In this document: in pieces, positions 1 to 12,799 of the stretch
Numbering within the stretch: the stretch's first letter is position 1
Layout: each line of letters opens with the position of its first letter
Assembly (NCBI GenBank): GCA_032622095.1
Contig: CP136066.1
Location: 90,541,319 to 90,605,318, forward strand
Length of the DNA stretch: 64,000 nucleotides
Reading direction: 5' to 3'
Source of the DNA: Siphonodentalium dalli
Taxonomy: Eukaryota; Mollusca; Scaphopoda; Gadilida; Siphonodentaliidae
The notes under the pieces: model-generated
Seen by the model: only the letters and a program-made list of their open reading frames with translations
Database searches by the model: none
Told to the model about the DNA's origin: nothing
Program-made: the position numbers and the translations under genes

Positions 1-3000
1 TACTAAAGCTCTATTGCTAATTCCCCACATTTTATAAATCAACAATCCAAATTCATATATAGAGTAAATTCGAGTTCGTGATAGATATATGACAGACCAA
101 ATTTGATAGTAAATAGCTGTTTTCTAAAAAGGTTATTTACTATCAGAATTAAAGTAGAAATATGGCCAGATGTCATTTAGAGGCAACATTATACAAAATA
201 ATAATTAAATCACTCCTTTGTTCATTAAGTCACAGTAACAATACAGCTAGTACTCCAACCACTTCTTAATTACATGTACATGGCCTACAGGCTCAGACCA
301 CTTTAACCTGTTAATTAATGAATGGCACACAGAGGTGATAAAAGAACCCCTGCCAATTAACCACAAAGGACTCAATTAACTTGATTATCAAATGAGCCTC
401 TGGCATGAGGAGGTGACATAATGATTTATATATTGACCAACCACTGCCTTCTTAAAAAGAAATAAATACTTATATTTTACAATGATGAGCACACTTAGTG
501 GCAGCTAGGATATACACTTGGATGCAAGGAGTGCAGCAGACAATTCAACATGGAACTAGAGAGCTATAATTTGAAGTTAAGTAATATAGACATATTCAAT
601 ACTTATCACCTATTCAAGAATGTTGCTATAACATGATGGTTTAATTGTTACCTAGTATATATATTAACATTAGTGCTAGTTGCAGGTTTTTATCATATAT
701 ATTACCTATCTCAATCTCATTCCAATATGTATGAATTATTACTCCAGATTGATTATTATTTCACATTATCTAGCTTGGTCGAGATGTATCGCATGTGAAC
801 ATTAGAATGAAGCATTGTATAATGTCCTACTACTAAAAGGGGTCCCCAGGATGATGTTTCTAAACATGATATTTCATATATGTCTCATATGAGTAGGATA
901 AGATGGAGCCAAGTACATGGCCCAATGCCTCTGGGAAGAACAGTGATTCCCACCATGATATAGCGTGAAACCACATACTTGGCAATACAAGTATTTGCCA
1001 AAATGGGGCAGTATAAATCATCATTTATATCTCAATAATGTTAGCCATTCATGGCGGTGTTCAATATGCTACTTCAGCAAATCTAGCCACATGCGGCGGT
1101 GTGTAATATGAATTACATTTTCATGATTCTAGCCAAATATACATGACTACATAAAGTATTCCACTTCGATCAACCTAACTAGTCGACAGTGACACTTCAA
1201 TAAGTAAACTTATACATTGCTAATAATCATGATCATCTGCGTCATACATACTACTACTCATGTTATTTCATATATATATTGCTCGATGCTTAAAAGGAAT
1301 AACGTAGGTGAATTATACCATTCTTATGCATGTTATATTGATGCCCTGTTACTTTAATTTATTGTTCATGTTCATCCCATCATAACATATGCATCAGGGT
1401 ACATATTATACATATCAGAATATAGAAGTGAATTCAGACCAGGTGTTGTTAGTATTACTTTCTGAAGGTCCCCGGTCCTCTCATAGTTTACTAAAGCTCT
1501 ATTGCTAATTCCCCACATTTTATAAATCAACAATCCAAATTCATATATAGAGTAAATTCGAGTTCGTGATAGATATATGACAGACCAAATTTGATAGTAA
1601 ATAGCTGTTTTCTAAAAAGGTTATTTACTATCAGAATTAAAGTAGAAATATGGCCAGATGTCATTTAGAGGCAACATTATACAAAATAATAATTAAATCA
1701 CTCCTTTGTTCATTAAGTCACAGTAACAATACAGCTAGTACTCCAACCACTTCTTAATTACATGTACATGGCCTACAGGCTCAGACCACTTTAACCTGTT
1801 AATTAATGAATGGCACACAGAGGTGATAAAAGAACCCCTGCCAATTAACCACAAAGGACTCAATTAACTTGATTATCAAATGAGCCTCTGGCATGAGGAG
1901 GTGACATAATGATTTATATATTGACCAACCACTGCCTTCTTAAAAAGAAATAAATACTTATATTTTACAATGATGAGCACACTTAGTGGCAGCTAGGATA
2001 TACACTTGGATGCAAGGAGTGCAGCAGACAATTCAACATGGAACTAGAGAGCTATAATTTGAAGTTAAGTAATATAGACATATTCAATACTTATCACCTA
2101 TTCAAGAATGTTGCTATAACATGATGGTTTTCAAGGAAAACACAAGGTTTCAAGGACAAAAACCAAGATGCAGGATTTGTGCGCGGATTAGACTCAAAAG
2201 TAAAAATGACATGGGACTCAAAAGAAGAGACAGGATTCAAGGATAAGCAGGAGGAAGCAGATGTTGAAAGAAGAGGATACAGGATTAAAGAGGAAGGATA
2301 CAGGATTAAAGAAGAGGATACATTGCTAATAATCATGATCATCTGCGTCATACATACTACTACTCATGTTATTTCATATATATATTGCTCGATGCTTAAA
2401 AGGAATAACGTAGGTGAATTATACCATTCTTATGCATGTTATATTGATGCCCTGTTACTTTAATTTATTGTTCATGTTCATCCCATCATAACATATGCAT
2501 CAGGGTACATATTATACATATCAGAATATAGAAGTGAATTCAGACCAGGTGTTGTTAGTATTACTTTCTGAAGGTCCCCGGTCCTCTCATAGTTTACTAA
2601 AGCTCTATTGCTAATTCCCCACATTTTATAAATCAACAATCCAAATTCATATATAGAGTAAATTCGAGTTCGTGATAGATATATGACAGACCAAATTTGA
2701 TAGTAAATAGCTGTTTTCTAAAAAGGTTATTTACTATCAGAATTAAAGTAGAAATATGGCCAGATGTCATTTAGAGGCAACATTATACAAAATAATAATT
2801 AAATCACTCCTTTGTTCATTAAGTCACAGTAACAATACAGCTAGTACTCCAACCACTTCTTAATTACATGTACATGGCCTACAGGCTCAGACCACTTTAA
2901 CCTGTTAATTAATGAATGGCACACAGAGGTGATAAAAGAACCCCTGCCAATTAACCACAAAGGACTCAATTAACTTATTATCAAATGAGCCTCTGGCATG

Positions 3001-4512
3001 AGGAGGTGACATAATGATTTATATATTGACCAACCAACAAAAACTCAAAAGAAGAGACAGGATTCAAGGATAAGCAGGAGGAAGCAGATGTTGAAAGAAG
3101 AGGATACAGGATTAAAGAGGAAGGATACAGGATTAAAGAAGAGGATACACGACTAAGGATTACGAGACATAGGATTAAAGAAGGATTACGAGACATAGGA
3201 CTAAAGAAGATAGTTACTACCAGATAAAAGGCGCTGCAGATACTAGGAGAAAATGAAACATTCATGGAGAAGACCTAAGGGGATGACAATCATGATAATT
3301 ATGGCATGGACTTGTACATAGACAAACTGGATCTACATCTGTTAACCCATACCCTGATGCATCATCATATTGTAAATTCATATCATTACTGTTCACCATT
3401 TATCAGTTAGCATGCATGTATATTGTTATTGACATTTATTAGTCACAATTGATTATCAGCTGCAATGCTGCACTCCGATTAATAAGAAAGTTGAGCCCGG
3501 AGGTCTCAACAAAGTGGACAGGGGCGTATATGACAGACCAAATTTGATAGTAAATAGCTGTTTTCTAAAAAGGTTATTTACTATCAGAATTAAAGTAGAA
3601 ATATGGCCAGATGTCATTTAGAGGCAACATTATACAAAATAATAATTAAATCACTCCTTTGTTCATTAAGTCACAGTAACAATACAGCTAGTACTCCAAC
3701 CACTTCTTAATTACATGTACATGGCCTACAGGCTCAGACCACTTTAACCTGTTAATTAATGAATGGCACACAGAGGTGATAAAAGAACCCCTGCCAATTA
3801 ACCACAAAGGACTCAATTAACTTGATTATCAAATGAGCCTCTGGCATGAGGAGGTGACATAATGATTTATATATTGACCAACCACTGCCTTCTTAAAAAG
3901 AAATAAATACTTATATTTTACAATGATGAGCACACTTAGTGGCAGCTAGGATATACACTTGGATGCAAGGAGTGCAGCAGACAATTCAACATGGAACTAG
4001 AGAGCTATAATTTGAAGTTAAGTAATATAGACATATTCAATACTTATCACCTATTCAAGAATGTTGCTATAACATGATGGTTTTCAAGGAAAACACAAGG
4101 TTTCAAGGACAAAAACCAAGATGCAGGATTTGTGCGCGGATTAGACTCAGTAAAAATGACATGGGACTCAAAAGAAGAGACAGGATTCAAGGATAAGCAG
4201 GAGGAAGCAGATGTTGAAAGAAGAGGATACAGGATTAAAGAGGAAGGATACAGGATTAAAGAAGAGGATACATTGCTAATAATCATGATCATCTGCGTCA
4301 TACATACTACTACTCATGTTATTTCATATATATATTGCTCGATGCTTAAAAGGAATAACGTAGGTGAATTATACCATTCTTATGCATGTTATATTGATGC
4401 CCTGTTACTTTAATTTATTGTTCATGTTCATCCCATCATAACATATGCATCAGGGTACATATTATACATATCAGAATATAGAAGTGAATTCAGACCAGGT
4501 GTTGTTAGTATT
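1..4512. repeat. Complex long tandem repeat, four units of unequal length
   Basis: The same sequence restarts at 1, 1489 and 2595, and a fourth copy without its first ~87 bases begins near 3527. Unit 1 is 1488 bp, unit 2 is 1106 bp, unit 3 is about 930 bp and unit 4 is cut at 4512, where a CG-rich block begins inside the shared word GTTAGTATT. Where the units align they look nearly identical, apart from single-base and very short indels. The length differences come from replacement of the middle part: unit 1 has a ~640-bp AT-rich middle (about 622-1230), while units 2 and 4 carry a ~190-bp purine-rich module. The array may continue to the left of the window. No transposase or reverse transcriptase is visible. 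Whether it is a satellite or tandem copies of a mobile element is open. Confidence 0.9.
2131..2322. repeat. Purine-rich module of tandem unit 2 (also at ~4080-4271 and ~3040-3225)
   Basis: This stretch replaces the AT-rich middle of unit 1. It is almost all A and G on the plus strand and is built from short repeats such as AGGATACAGGATTAAAGA. One frame stays open through it (low-complexity K/E/D/R-rich, 94 codons from 2179), but the openness is explained by the simple repeat and I do not call it a gene. Unit 3 has a rearranged, longer version that adds copies of AGGATTACGAGACAT. Confidence 0.75.
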
Positions 4513-5895
4513 TCGACAAAATATGGGGCATTAGTGCAATCGGCGCGGTGCGCCATTAGTGCATTCGGCGCGGTGCGCCATTAGCGCGGTGCGCCGAAAG
4601 CGACAAAATATGCGCCATTAGCGCATGTACAATTAAGTATGTGATCACCCCAGAAGGGGTGCCGGAAGAGGGGGCAGAGTGGGCAGCTGACCCAAGCTTC
4701 AGTTGAGGCCAGTCTAGATGCTAGGATTTGTGATTTTCTTGTACAGTTTTCAAAAACATTTATCACACTGCGTTGAACAACAATGGTCAGTCCGGTGTGT
4801 CCTGGTCTCTTGTCCATAGCCGTGTGCATTTGTCTGGATTTAGACCACTAGATGTTAGGATATTAGGCATGAGCACTAAGGTGCAAGGGGGGGGGGGGGA
4901 TGCAAATGGAATTATGTAAAATTTGTGTTTTGTCTGATTCTGATTCAAGGAGGTGCAGTTCGAATTTCACAAGGTGGACACCCCCAACGGAGACCCTCTA
5001 GCCACATCCCTGGGACCGTCTGATCGGATTGAGTACCTTTAACTACCCACAAAGGAGGGACCAGGACCACACGGCCACAATAATTTTAAATCTGAATAAT
5101 GACAAATTATATCATTTGGAGGTCTATCTACAGCAAAATTCAGCCCCTCCCTTTTAAAATTGATACATAGGCCTAGGCCTATACATTGTACATATGGCCA
5201 TGCCCGATCTGTGCAGGGGCACCGGAAGCATCCAAGGGCAGGGGGGGCAGAGCCTACAAAAAGGGCACTTTTCTGCAAAAAAAGGGGCATTTTCTCCGCA
5301 AACTCGGAAAAATAACCATAAATTCATTGTGGCAAAAATCCCTATTTTAAAGGTATTTGTCGGTTTTTATGGCCGTTTTGTGACAAAATTGACAAAAAAT
5401 TTATATTCCTTGTGAAATTGGTGGTAGGCCTATTTGGACAAAAAAAGTCACATTTTACTGTAAAAAACATGAGATTAAACACACAAAAAGCATTTTCTTT
5501 CTCCAGAAAAAGGGCAAGTCCTGCCCCCGCTCACCCCCTTGGTCAAGGGCAGGGGGTCAGCTGCCCCATCTGCCCCCTCTTCCGGCACCCCTGCTGGGGT
5601 GATCACATACTTAATTGTACGTGCGCTAATGGCGCATATTTTGTCGCTTTCGGCGCACCGCGCTAATGGCGCACCGCGCCGAATGCACTAATGGCGCACC
5701 GCGCCGATTGCACTAATGGCGCATATTTTGTCGCTTTCGGTGCGGTGCGCCGAAAGCGACAAAAAGTGCGCCGTAATGGCGCATGTTTTGTCGCTTTCGG
5801 CGCTTTCGGCGCGCGCCGAAACAACGCTAATGGCGCACATTTTGTCGCTTTCGGCGCATCGCGACAAAAAGTGCGCCGAAAGCGCCATTAGCAAG
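4513..5895. repeat. CG-rich inverted-repeat block with tandem GCGCCATTA / TTTGTCGCTTTCGG words
   Basis: The left arm (about 4513-4690) and the right arm (about 5550-5720) are inverted copies of each other; both contain GATCACCCCAG/CTGGGGTGATC and GTGCCGGAAGAGG/CCTCTTCCGGCAC. The outer parts are made of short CG-rich words (GGCGCGGTGCGCCATTAGTG, TTTTGTCGCTTTCGG) that repeat in both orientations up to 5895. The composition is unlike the AT-rich flanks. The left end interrupts the long tandem repeat. The centre contains a broken hAT end (4691-5012) and a 30-bp terminal piece of another inverted-repeat family (5013-5042). This looks like a foldback-type element that has received insertions; no coding capacity is seen. 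Confidence 0.7.
4691..5012 (-). mobile_element. Truncated copy of the hAT-like element seen whole at 38670-39824
   Basis: Read on the minus strand this matches the first ~470 bp of the element at 38670, with its long poly(G/C) tract at 4889-4898. It ends at 5012 in CCACATCCCTG, the complement of the CAGGGATGTGG terminus. The other end is missing: the match stops near 4690 at the arm of the CG-rich block. Downstream, 5013-5042 is the terminus of the TTAAAGGTACTC family, so the hAT copy appears to have landed at or near that end. Confidence 0.65.
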
Positions 5896-6152
5896 TGGCC
5901 GTAATAGGATTCCATAAACAATCAACAGTTTACTGTTTGTATTGATGGAGGTCTTGGCGGCATTTATTATTGGCGTCCAAATGGTGGCTCCGTTAAAAGT
6001 GAGTCTTCTGTTCTGCTGCTTTATGACTACAGTAATTCACGTTCATTAGTTATTGTATTTACCTTTTTTCTTTGTTATATTTTTGTTGTTCTTGCTTTTG
6101 TTCAGGTTTGCTTGTTCGTTTGTTATCTGTTTTGTTCTTGTTTTTTTTCAAT
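5896..6152. other. Unassigned AT-rich sequence
   Basis: No repeat partner, coding region or RNA gene recognised. Confidence 0.4.
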
Positions 6153-6535
6153 TAAGGTGATTTTGAATGGGGATTTCCATGCAAATCTCCCCAGTAAATG
6201 TTATATATGAAGCAGTTGTTTGGGAACTAAAACAGCCATATTATTAAACAAACTTTTTACAGAGATAACATTTAGCTGGCTTGGTAAATAGGCATTTTTT
6301 GCTATAAATTTATTTTTGATAATTTTTTTCTGGCATTACAACACTTGACCTAGTTTTGTAAATTCAATATAAAATACAAAAATAAATGCATCAACTTTTT
6401 TCGAATGGAGCAAATTCCAAGCCGACCCGCCAGGTAAATATGTATTGTTTTCAATACCGCACAACAAATATTTCCAACTCTGTAACTTTTGCTGCGGAGA
6501 TTTGCATGGAAATGTCCATTCAAATTTGGTCACTT
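6153..6535. mobile_element. MITE-like inverted-repeat element
   Basis: The ends are inverted repeats of about 40 bp: TTTCCATGCAAATCTCC at 6175-6191 is mirrored by GGAGATTTGCATGGAAA at about 6496-6512, with flanking TTGAATGG/CCATTCAA also paired. The ~380-bp size and non-coding interior are typical of a non-autonomous DNA transposon. I could not define a target duplication. Each arm contains an ATTTGCAT octamer, which may be chance. Confidence 0.6.
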
Positions 6536-8925
6536 GACCTCCTCCTTAACGTGTCATGACATGCACACCAATCATCAAATAATCGGAGTTTAATATATTA
6601 TGGTCATGGGGGTCGCACTATGGTTATAGCCCATCTTCCACTCATTGACTGTAGAAGATTTTATATCATGTAATTAATTTTCGCATCAACCTTTTGATTC
6701 AAAGGAGGTTTTTATGTATTGAAATTGTTACTATTTTTTGGAAATCTACCAGTAGGTACCTATACTACAAATGCATAAAACCTATGTAATCATTAAACTG
6801 TATTAAAAACTAATCTGTACAAATGGAATAACAGTAAATATACACTCTTTGTCTATTTACTTTTTTACCATTTGAAAGAACCGTCCATGTTGGACTTTCC
6901 AAAGACATGTTATTACCAATTATGGCACTAATCTTTACCTTCATAATCATTCTAGGCAATATATTATATTGCATATTTTTCAACTGTTGAACAAAATTTA
7001 CGATTTTTCGGAACAAATTCTTTGACAAAATGTTTGTACAATCGTTAATTGGACTTGGAGTTGGAATTTGACACAACACATTTATGACTTAACATGACGG
7101 TGTGCAATTTGGTAAACTTGAGTTATTCCTGTTTGTGCAACAATTTAGTGGAAATAAATTAGTCCAGTGTCATTCATCAGATGTTATAAAAAAAAACATT
7201 TAATATGGATACAAGCAAGTTCAATGTGGGTTTTTTTCAGGTAATCCTGAGTGCTTCAATTCATGGGACAGGGTAAACGGCGAAGTTCAACTCGTTATCA
7301 AGTCGACGGGCTATCCTTTCAACTCTGCAATCAGTTATTTCACCACACAGACCACATAAGGGGACTTTGTCGGAATGATCAATTTATAGTTGACGACTAC
7401 CCCCTCCCCTCGCACATTGAAAACCAAACTTATATCAGCTATGCATGGCGAAATTCCAAACTGATGACAATATTAGGCCTAACATTTTGTTCTGAACGAC
7501 ATATTGTCAGAGGGTTACTGTGGGTCCATTATACTTATAGTTATTAATGTCCTCGAGCCTTTGACATTACATTTATAAAGTTAGCTTTGGCAGTATGGGC
7601 TCTGTTCTCAAGAATTCTCAATCTGGTGGACAGGGTCTATAGAAAGTTCATATTACCTTTGTATGTCTTCATAGCATTTATTCATTCATCACAAGAATAT
7701 TATCATCATCTCCATCGACACACAAAATCGAACATCATCCACAGACTGGCATAGTCTGACAATACATCAACATAGATGTAGAATATAGAATATAGTAGGC
7801 CCTGCAACCAAATGCAAATATATTACCATTTGCATACATAATAAGCACGCATATGTGCATACACAAATATATGTTAAAGGAACTTGAGGAGTTCCTGAAA
7901 ATACTAGAGATGCCAAATAACTAATCTATCTAATTGAGATATCTACAAACTGGCATTTCAGGTTATCGGGAGATAACCTCACACAAGTAATCACATTAAA
8001 ATATAATTAAAATAGGAAATATACTTTATGTCAAAACGGGACAAACTCTACTCATTTACTTGAAGACAAAAGTTATTATAAAAACATTGGTTATAACGAT
8101 AAAATATAGAAACTGTGAACATACCAGTTCAATGAGACATAGGCCACTATGTCAGGATCTGTATACAACGATAGTCTAAACAACTTGACGACATCTTGAC
8201 GACAAAATAAACTAAGACTTTAAGACAATAACTTTCCGAAGACAACTTTACTTTCTGACCAACTAATCTAAAACCCCGCGAAACTGTTTAACCTTTGACA
8301 ACTTTACGCGCGACCATGTGTCATCCAATCAGCTGCGAGCTTACCTGTACTATTTGAAGTGGCAGTACTAGAGCGTTTAGCATTGGGCTAAAGTGACAGA
8401 GTAATAGTTACAGGGACGGATCGAAACAGCGAAGTAGAGAGGGTAAACGGGATGTCGTAAATACCGGTGATATGGATGAATATGTTAGCTGCTAGTTGTC
8501 AGTATTAACTTGTATTAGTTGAATATAAACTAGGGCTAAATTACACCGTCACAATATTTTACACTAATACTACATTTTGAATATCAGAACACATTTCAAC
8601 ATATTTTCGGTCTAAACCTCTCAACTGTTGAAAAATATGACAAACGTACCACACCCCCGTCGTTTTCGTGAATATGTCAAGCAGGCGCGGGGTCGGTCGA
8701 CGACACTTTTGAGATGATACAGCATGTTATGTACTTAATATCTTCGAAAAATAATAAAAGTATATCCAGAGCGCTAAACCAAATGGCATTGCGTTCATTA
8801 ATTGTCTTCCTTATTATCACGCTCCTATCTTATCACATACCGCGTGTACGTTTATATTGCCGAAAATAATAATTATCTACCTTGTAACGCTTAAAATGAC
8901 ATGGCTCGTTCGAAGCCCTAAATTA
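6536..8925. other. Unassigned AT-rich sequence
   Basis: About 2.4 kb with no recognisable coding region, RNA gene or repeat partner in this window. The longest open frames (<100 codons) have no recognisable motif. A relatively GC-richer stretch at 8270-8460 holds a CCAATCA box, but no gene follows that I can identify. Confidence 0.4.
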
Positions 8926-10164
8926 TCTATACATATAAAAGTAGGATCTGTCTGCCGTCCGTCTGTCTGTTCGCGATTGTTCTCCCAGACCCTGGACCGA
9001 TTTCAACCAAATATGGTATGGTGAGTCAGGGTATACCCCGGTGGACGTTATAACGGTGTTAGTATTTCAAAATATTAATACAAAAAAAAAACAATTTAAT
9101 AATTTATTTTGAATAACATTAAGTTTCTTTTGGTTAAATCGAGCGAGGAGTTCAATCTAAAAAAAAGAAAAGAAGACAGGACATATAACTGAATGTATAT
9201 AACGTTTTTAAAGTAAAGATTTTTTTTATTATTATTAAATCAAAATGTTTAAAACATCAATATGTGCGTGAAGTCCACAAAGGGGAACAATGATGGCAGC
9301 AAGCCGTATGTTCAGGAGCCTGTTTAAGCTATAGTGTACACATTATTTGGTAAGATGTATCTCAAAACATACCTATAAGCGGAAGATTTCAGAGCAAACT
9401 CGTCGATAAAGCGCTGAACAAACGTGTTTTGTTTCTGATATTTTTCGGTGATTTGAGATAATGTCGTTTCTTATGGTTAATGTTTTCTTTTAAGTAACGT
9501 TCGCGTAAAATTGCGCTTGTAGACCATGAGAGGAACATCGAGAGATAGTACTACATAAGTTTGATGATTAAAATGAAGAGAAAGCAGAGCGTGAAGTTAA
9601 AATAGTGTTTCAATTTAAGGAAACGCAATATACGTTATTCGGACAGTCGCGCATTATTCCGTTTCCCATTCCGTGACTTCAATGAACAAACATGGCTAAC
9701 CAAGTGATCGGTCCCCAACATTGTGTTTGACGTGATATGTTACAAGAAAACTAAGATGCATGCATCAGATCGCCCGTGAACTATTTATCATAGAATTCTT
9801 GTAGCTATCGATTATACATTTTGGAATATCTGTCTGTATGTATGTGTGTATGAATGCATGTATGTATGTGTGTTATAGACTCGCACACTGCTCGACCGAT
9901 CCGACTCGGATTTGGTATTTAACGTGTCAACCTGACCTCGCCCATAGGCATGTTTCTGGACCTTGACCGATCCGACTAAAATTTGTGTGTAGGACTACTT
10001 CGATCCCGGGAGCAATATGGACGGGTCCAATTTCACGTGCGACCATGTCATCGAACGTACTGATATAGTTTGTCCAGATGCTGTATATACCGGGTACTGC
10101 CCAGATGAAGGCGATCACAAAGAAATCCCTAAATAGCCCGAACGAAGTCGAGTACATCAGCTAG
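8926..10164 (+). mobile_element. Non-autonomous Helitron-like element 1
   Basis: The 5' end is TCTATACATATAAAAGTAGG directly after an A, and the 3' end is CTAG followed by T at 10165. This matches the TC...CTRR termini and A|T insertion site of Helitrons. A GCCCG...CG(G)G-type stem, here degenerate, lies just before the end at about 10136-10156, as the family requires. The interior is non-coding; it has (TG/TATG)n microsatellites at ~9830-9880. The segment from ~9735 to the 3' end recurs at 30462-30914. No Rep/helicase gene is present, so the element would depend on an autonomous relative. Confidence 0.7.
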
Positions 10165-11113
10165 TCTACTGTATAATGTGAGAACTCCGTATATATAAGG
10201 GTGTGTGTGTGGGTGGGGTGTGTGTGGGTACTTCATAGAATCGAAAACGGCTGGTCGGATCGAGCTCAAATTTCCTATCTAATGGTAAAAACCCACGGGA
10301 ATGGTCAACGTCGCGTTTTGGACAAGCTCTGAGCACTCATTCTCCACATCCAATCATCAAAATCACCGCAAACGGCACATCGGGGGTTAAGGCAGGCACG
10401 ATCTTAATATTGACCATATTTGGAGTTGTTAACCGACTAACGCTCTTTATTGTCATCGGCGTTGCTAAACGCTCGCATGTGCCTACGAAACTACGGACGC
10501 AAAACGCGAAATGCATTTATCTTGATTAAAAAGGCAGAATTAACTCATCGTTAAACAAAACATGCGTGTTGTGTGATTCTTATGTCTGTCGTTCCTAGGA
10601 ACGGGGGAAATTTTCAATCATACATCTTTTAGGGACGGGTACTGCGTGTTGTGTGAAAAAAAATGCGTGTTGTGTGATTCTTATGTCTGTCGTTCCTAGG
10701 AACGGGGGAATTTTTCATCTGGTCAGTTTTTCCGCCCGATGTACCTTAAATCATACCTCTTTTAGGGATGGGTACTGCGTGTTGTGTGATTCTTATGTCT
10801 TCTTCACCTTGAAACGGGTACCCACAAAATTAGATATATGTGTGTGTCCTTTATAGACTCGAACCGATTGAGCTCAAACTTGCTACCTACGGGAAGTGTC
10901 ATGGACGGGTTAAATTGTGACCCCGACCTGACCTTGACCTTGAAAATGATCAATTAACGCATGTTATAAACAAAAAATTAATATTAACTCATTGACAAAC
11001 AAAAAATAAAATTTAAAAATTAATTATAAAAATTAACTAAAAAAAAAAAAATTAAAAATTAAAAAATTGTCATGTTTCTGACGAACGCTGCCAGTGGCGG
11101 GCTAACCTGCTAG
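10165..11113 (+). mobile_element. Non-autonomous Helitron-like element 2
   Basis: It begins TCTACTGTATAATGTG at the very base after element 1 ends and finishes in GGCGGGCTAACCTGCTAG at 11113. A short GC stem (GCCAGTGGC) lies 12 bases before the CTAG end. The interior has three spaced copies of a module containing GTCGTTCCTAGGAACGGGG (about 10588, 10690 and a partial one near 10780) and a TGACCTTGACCTTGA near 10930. No protein-coding region. Confidence 0.7.
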
Positions 11114-12510
11114 TCTATACTATATATTTTGAGAACTCCGTATATATATATGTGTGTGTGTGTGTGTGTGGGGGGGGTACTTCATAGAATCCAAAACGCG
11201 TGTACAGATTGAGCTCAAATTTCGTATGTAAGTGTAAAATCCCACCGACACCGCCGTGGTCGCGTTTCGCGTTTTTGAGAAGCTCAGAGCACCCTTTATC
11301 CACTCCCAAATCACCGCAAAGGCGGGGGTTAATCAAGTGAGTATTTAATGAGCGTTTGTTTTTGACGCATCGCTATAAAGAGCGTCTGTTTCCCATTCAA
11401 CGTTATTAGCATCTGCAGAGTTATACGGGAAAATTGAGTGCATTTCCTATACGGGGAGATTTATTGGATGCCATACTCTTACAACATCATTGTTATAGTA
11501 TTATGACACTTAGGTCAGGGCTTAGGGGGGTAGTTATAGGCATAATGCTTCTCAGAAATCCCGGTTACAAACCAACACTCACAATTTCGTATCGCAATCG
11601 GCACTTCGGAGTTAATAGCGTTGATATATAAAGAGCGTTAGTTTTCCGCAGTCTCTATATAAAGAGCGTCGTTTTCGCTATCTAATTATCTGTATGACGG
11701 GCAATTCAATGCAATGTTATCGCTCGAAATATTATGCAGAGAGAGAAGCGTTTGTTTTCAGTGCAATACCGGATTCGACATCAAGCGTGAACGTTATCGC
11801 TCGAAATAGCTCGAAATATTATGCAGAGAGATTGCCTGTCGTTCCTAGGAACGGGGGACATGTTTACAATTCAACAAAACGTTACGGGATTCACGTTATC
11901 GCTCGAAATGTTTAGGACGGGTACCGTGAAATAACTCATTGAAAGTCGTTCCTAGGAAGGGGATTTCATTGACCCGCTCGAAATATTATGCAGAGAGATT
12001 TCACGACGGGATTCAAGAAAACGTTATCGCTCGAAATATTTAGGACGGGTACCATGAATTAACTCATTGAAAGTCGTTCCTAGGAAGGGGAATTCATCGG
12101 ATTTTTCCGCCAGAAACAAAACAAAAATAACAATAAAAAAAACAATTAAATTATAAAAAAGAATTAAATATTAAAAAATTTAAAAAATACATAAATTAAT
12201 ATTAAAATTTTAAAAATATATAAATAAAAACAAAATAATTAAAAAAATGTCATCTTTCTGTTATGTTTCGGAAAAAATTCAGAAAACAAATATATTACAT
12301 TTAGAAAACATTAAAATAATATTAAAATGTCTTGTTAAAATTAAAAAAATATATATAAATAAAAACAAAATAATTAAAAAAAATGTCATGTTTCTGTTAT
12401 GTTTCGGAAAAAAATTCAGAAAAAAAATATATTACATTTAAAAAACATTAAAATAATATAAAAATGTCATGTTTCGGACAAACGCCGCCGGTGGCGGGCT
12501 AACCTGCTAG
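11114..12510 (+). mobile_element. Non-autonomous Helitron-like element 3
   Basis: It begins TCTATACTATATATTTTGAG at the base after element 2 and ends at 12510 in CTAG, preceded by the hairpin GCCGCCGGTGGCGGGC. Its first ~180 bp and its 3' end resemble element 2, so both belong to one family. The interior carries repeated modules with CGTTATCGCTCGAAAT and TCGTTCCTAGGAA (11715-12100), then an extremely AT-rich tract (12110-12475) containing two copies of a ~135-bp unit. Confidence 0.75.
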
Positions 12511-12799
12511 TATTATATATTTCTAGATTTAGTTACAAATTTTATACCTGTATATTGTACAAAGAAATGTTTGACAAATGTATCTATATCAATATTACCA
12601 TAGGGGTCATTAAAAATTAGATACGACGAAACAAAATTTTGAAGGGTGCATGTGATTGTGAGGAATAATAGGATCATAGGTAAATTTAATTCATGGACTA
12701 CATGTATCAGGTAAATTTTTATATTTCAAATGATGACAGGAATGTGGAAAGTTGAACTACCCAAGTAATACTGGCTATCCGCACGAAGAGATATACATG

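Noticed and set aside
2179-2463. 94-codon frame rich in Lys/Glu, repeated at 4132-4413
   Set aside because: Low-complexity frame from a purine-rich repeat inside a tandem array; it is broken in unit 3 and absent from unit 1.
10636-12100. GTCGTTCCTAGGAACGGGG repeats as an operator or integrase site
   Set aside because: They recur only as part of larger internal modules of the Helitron-like elements, with no regulated gene nearby.
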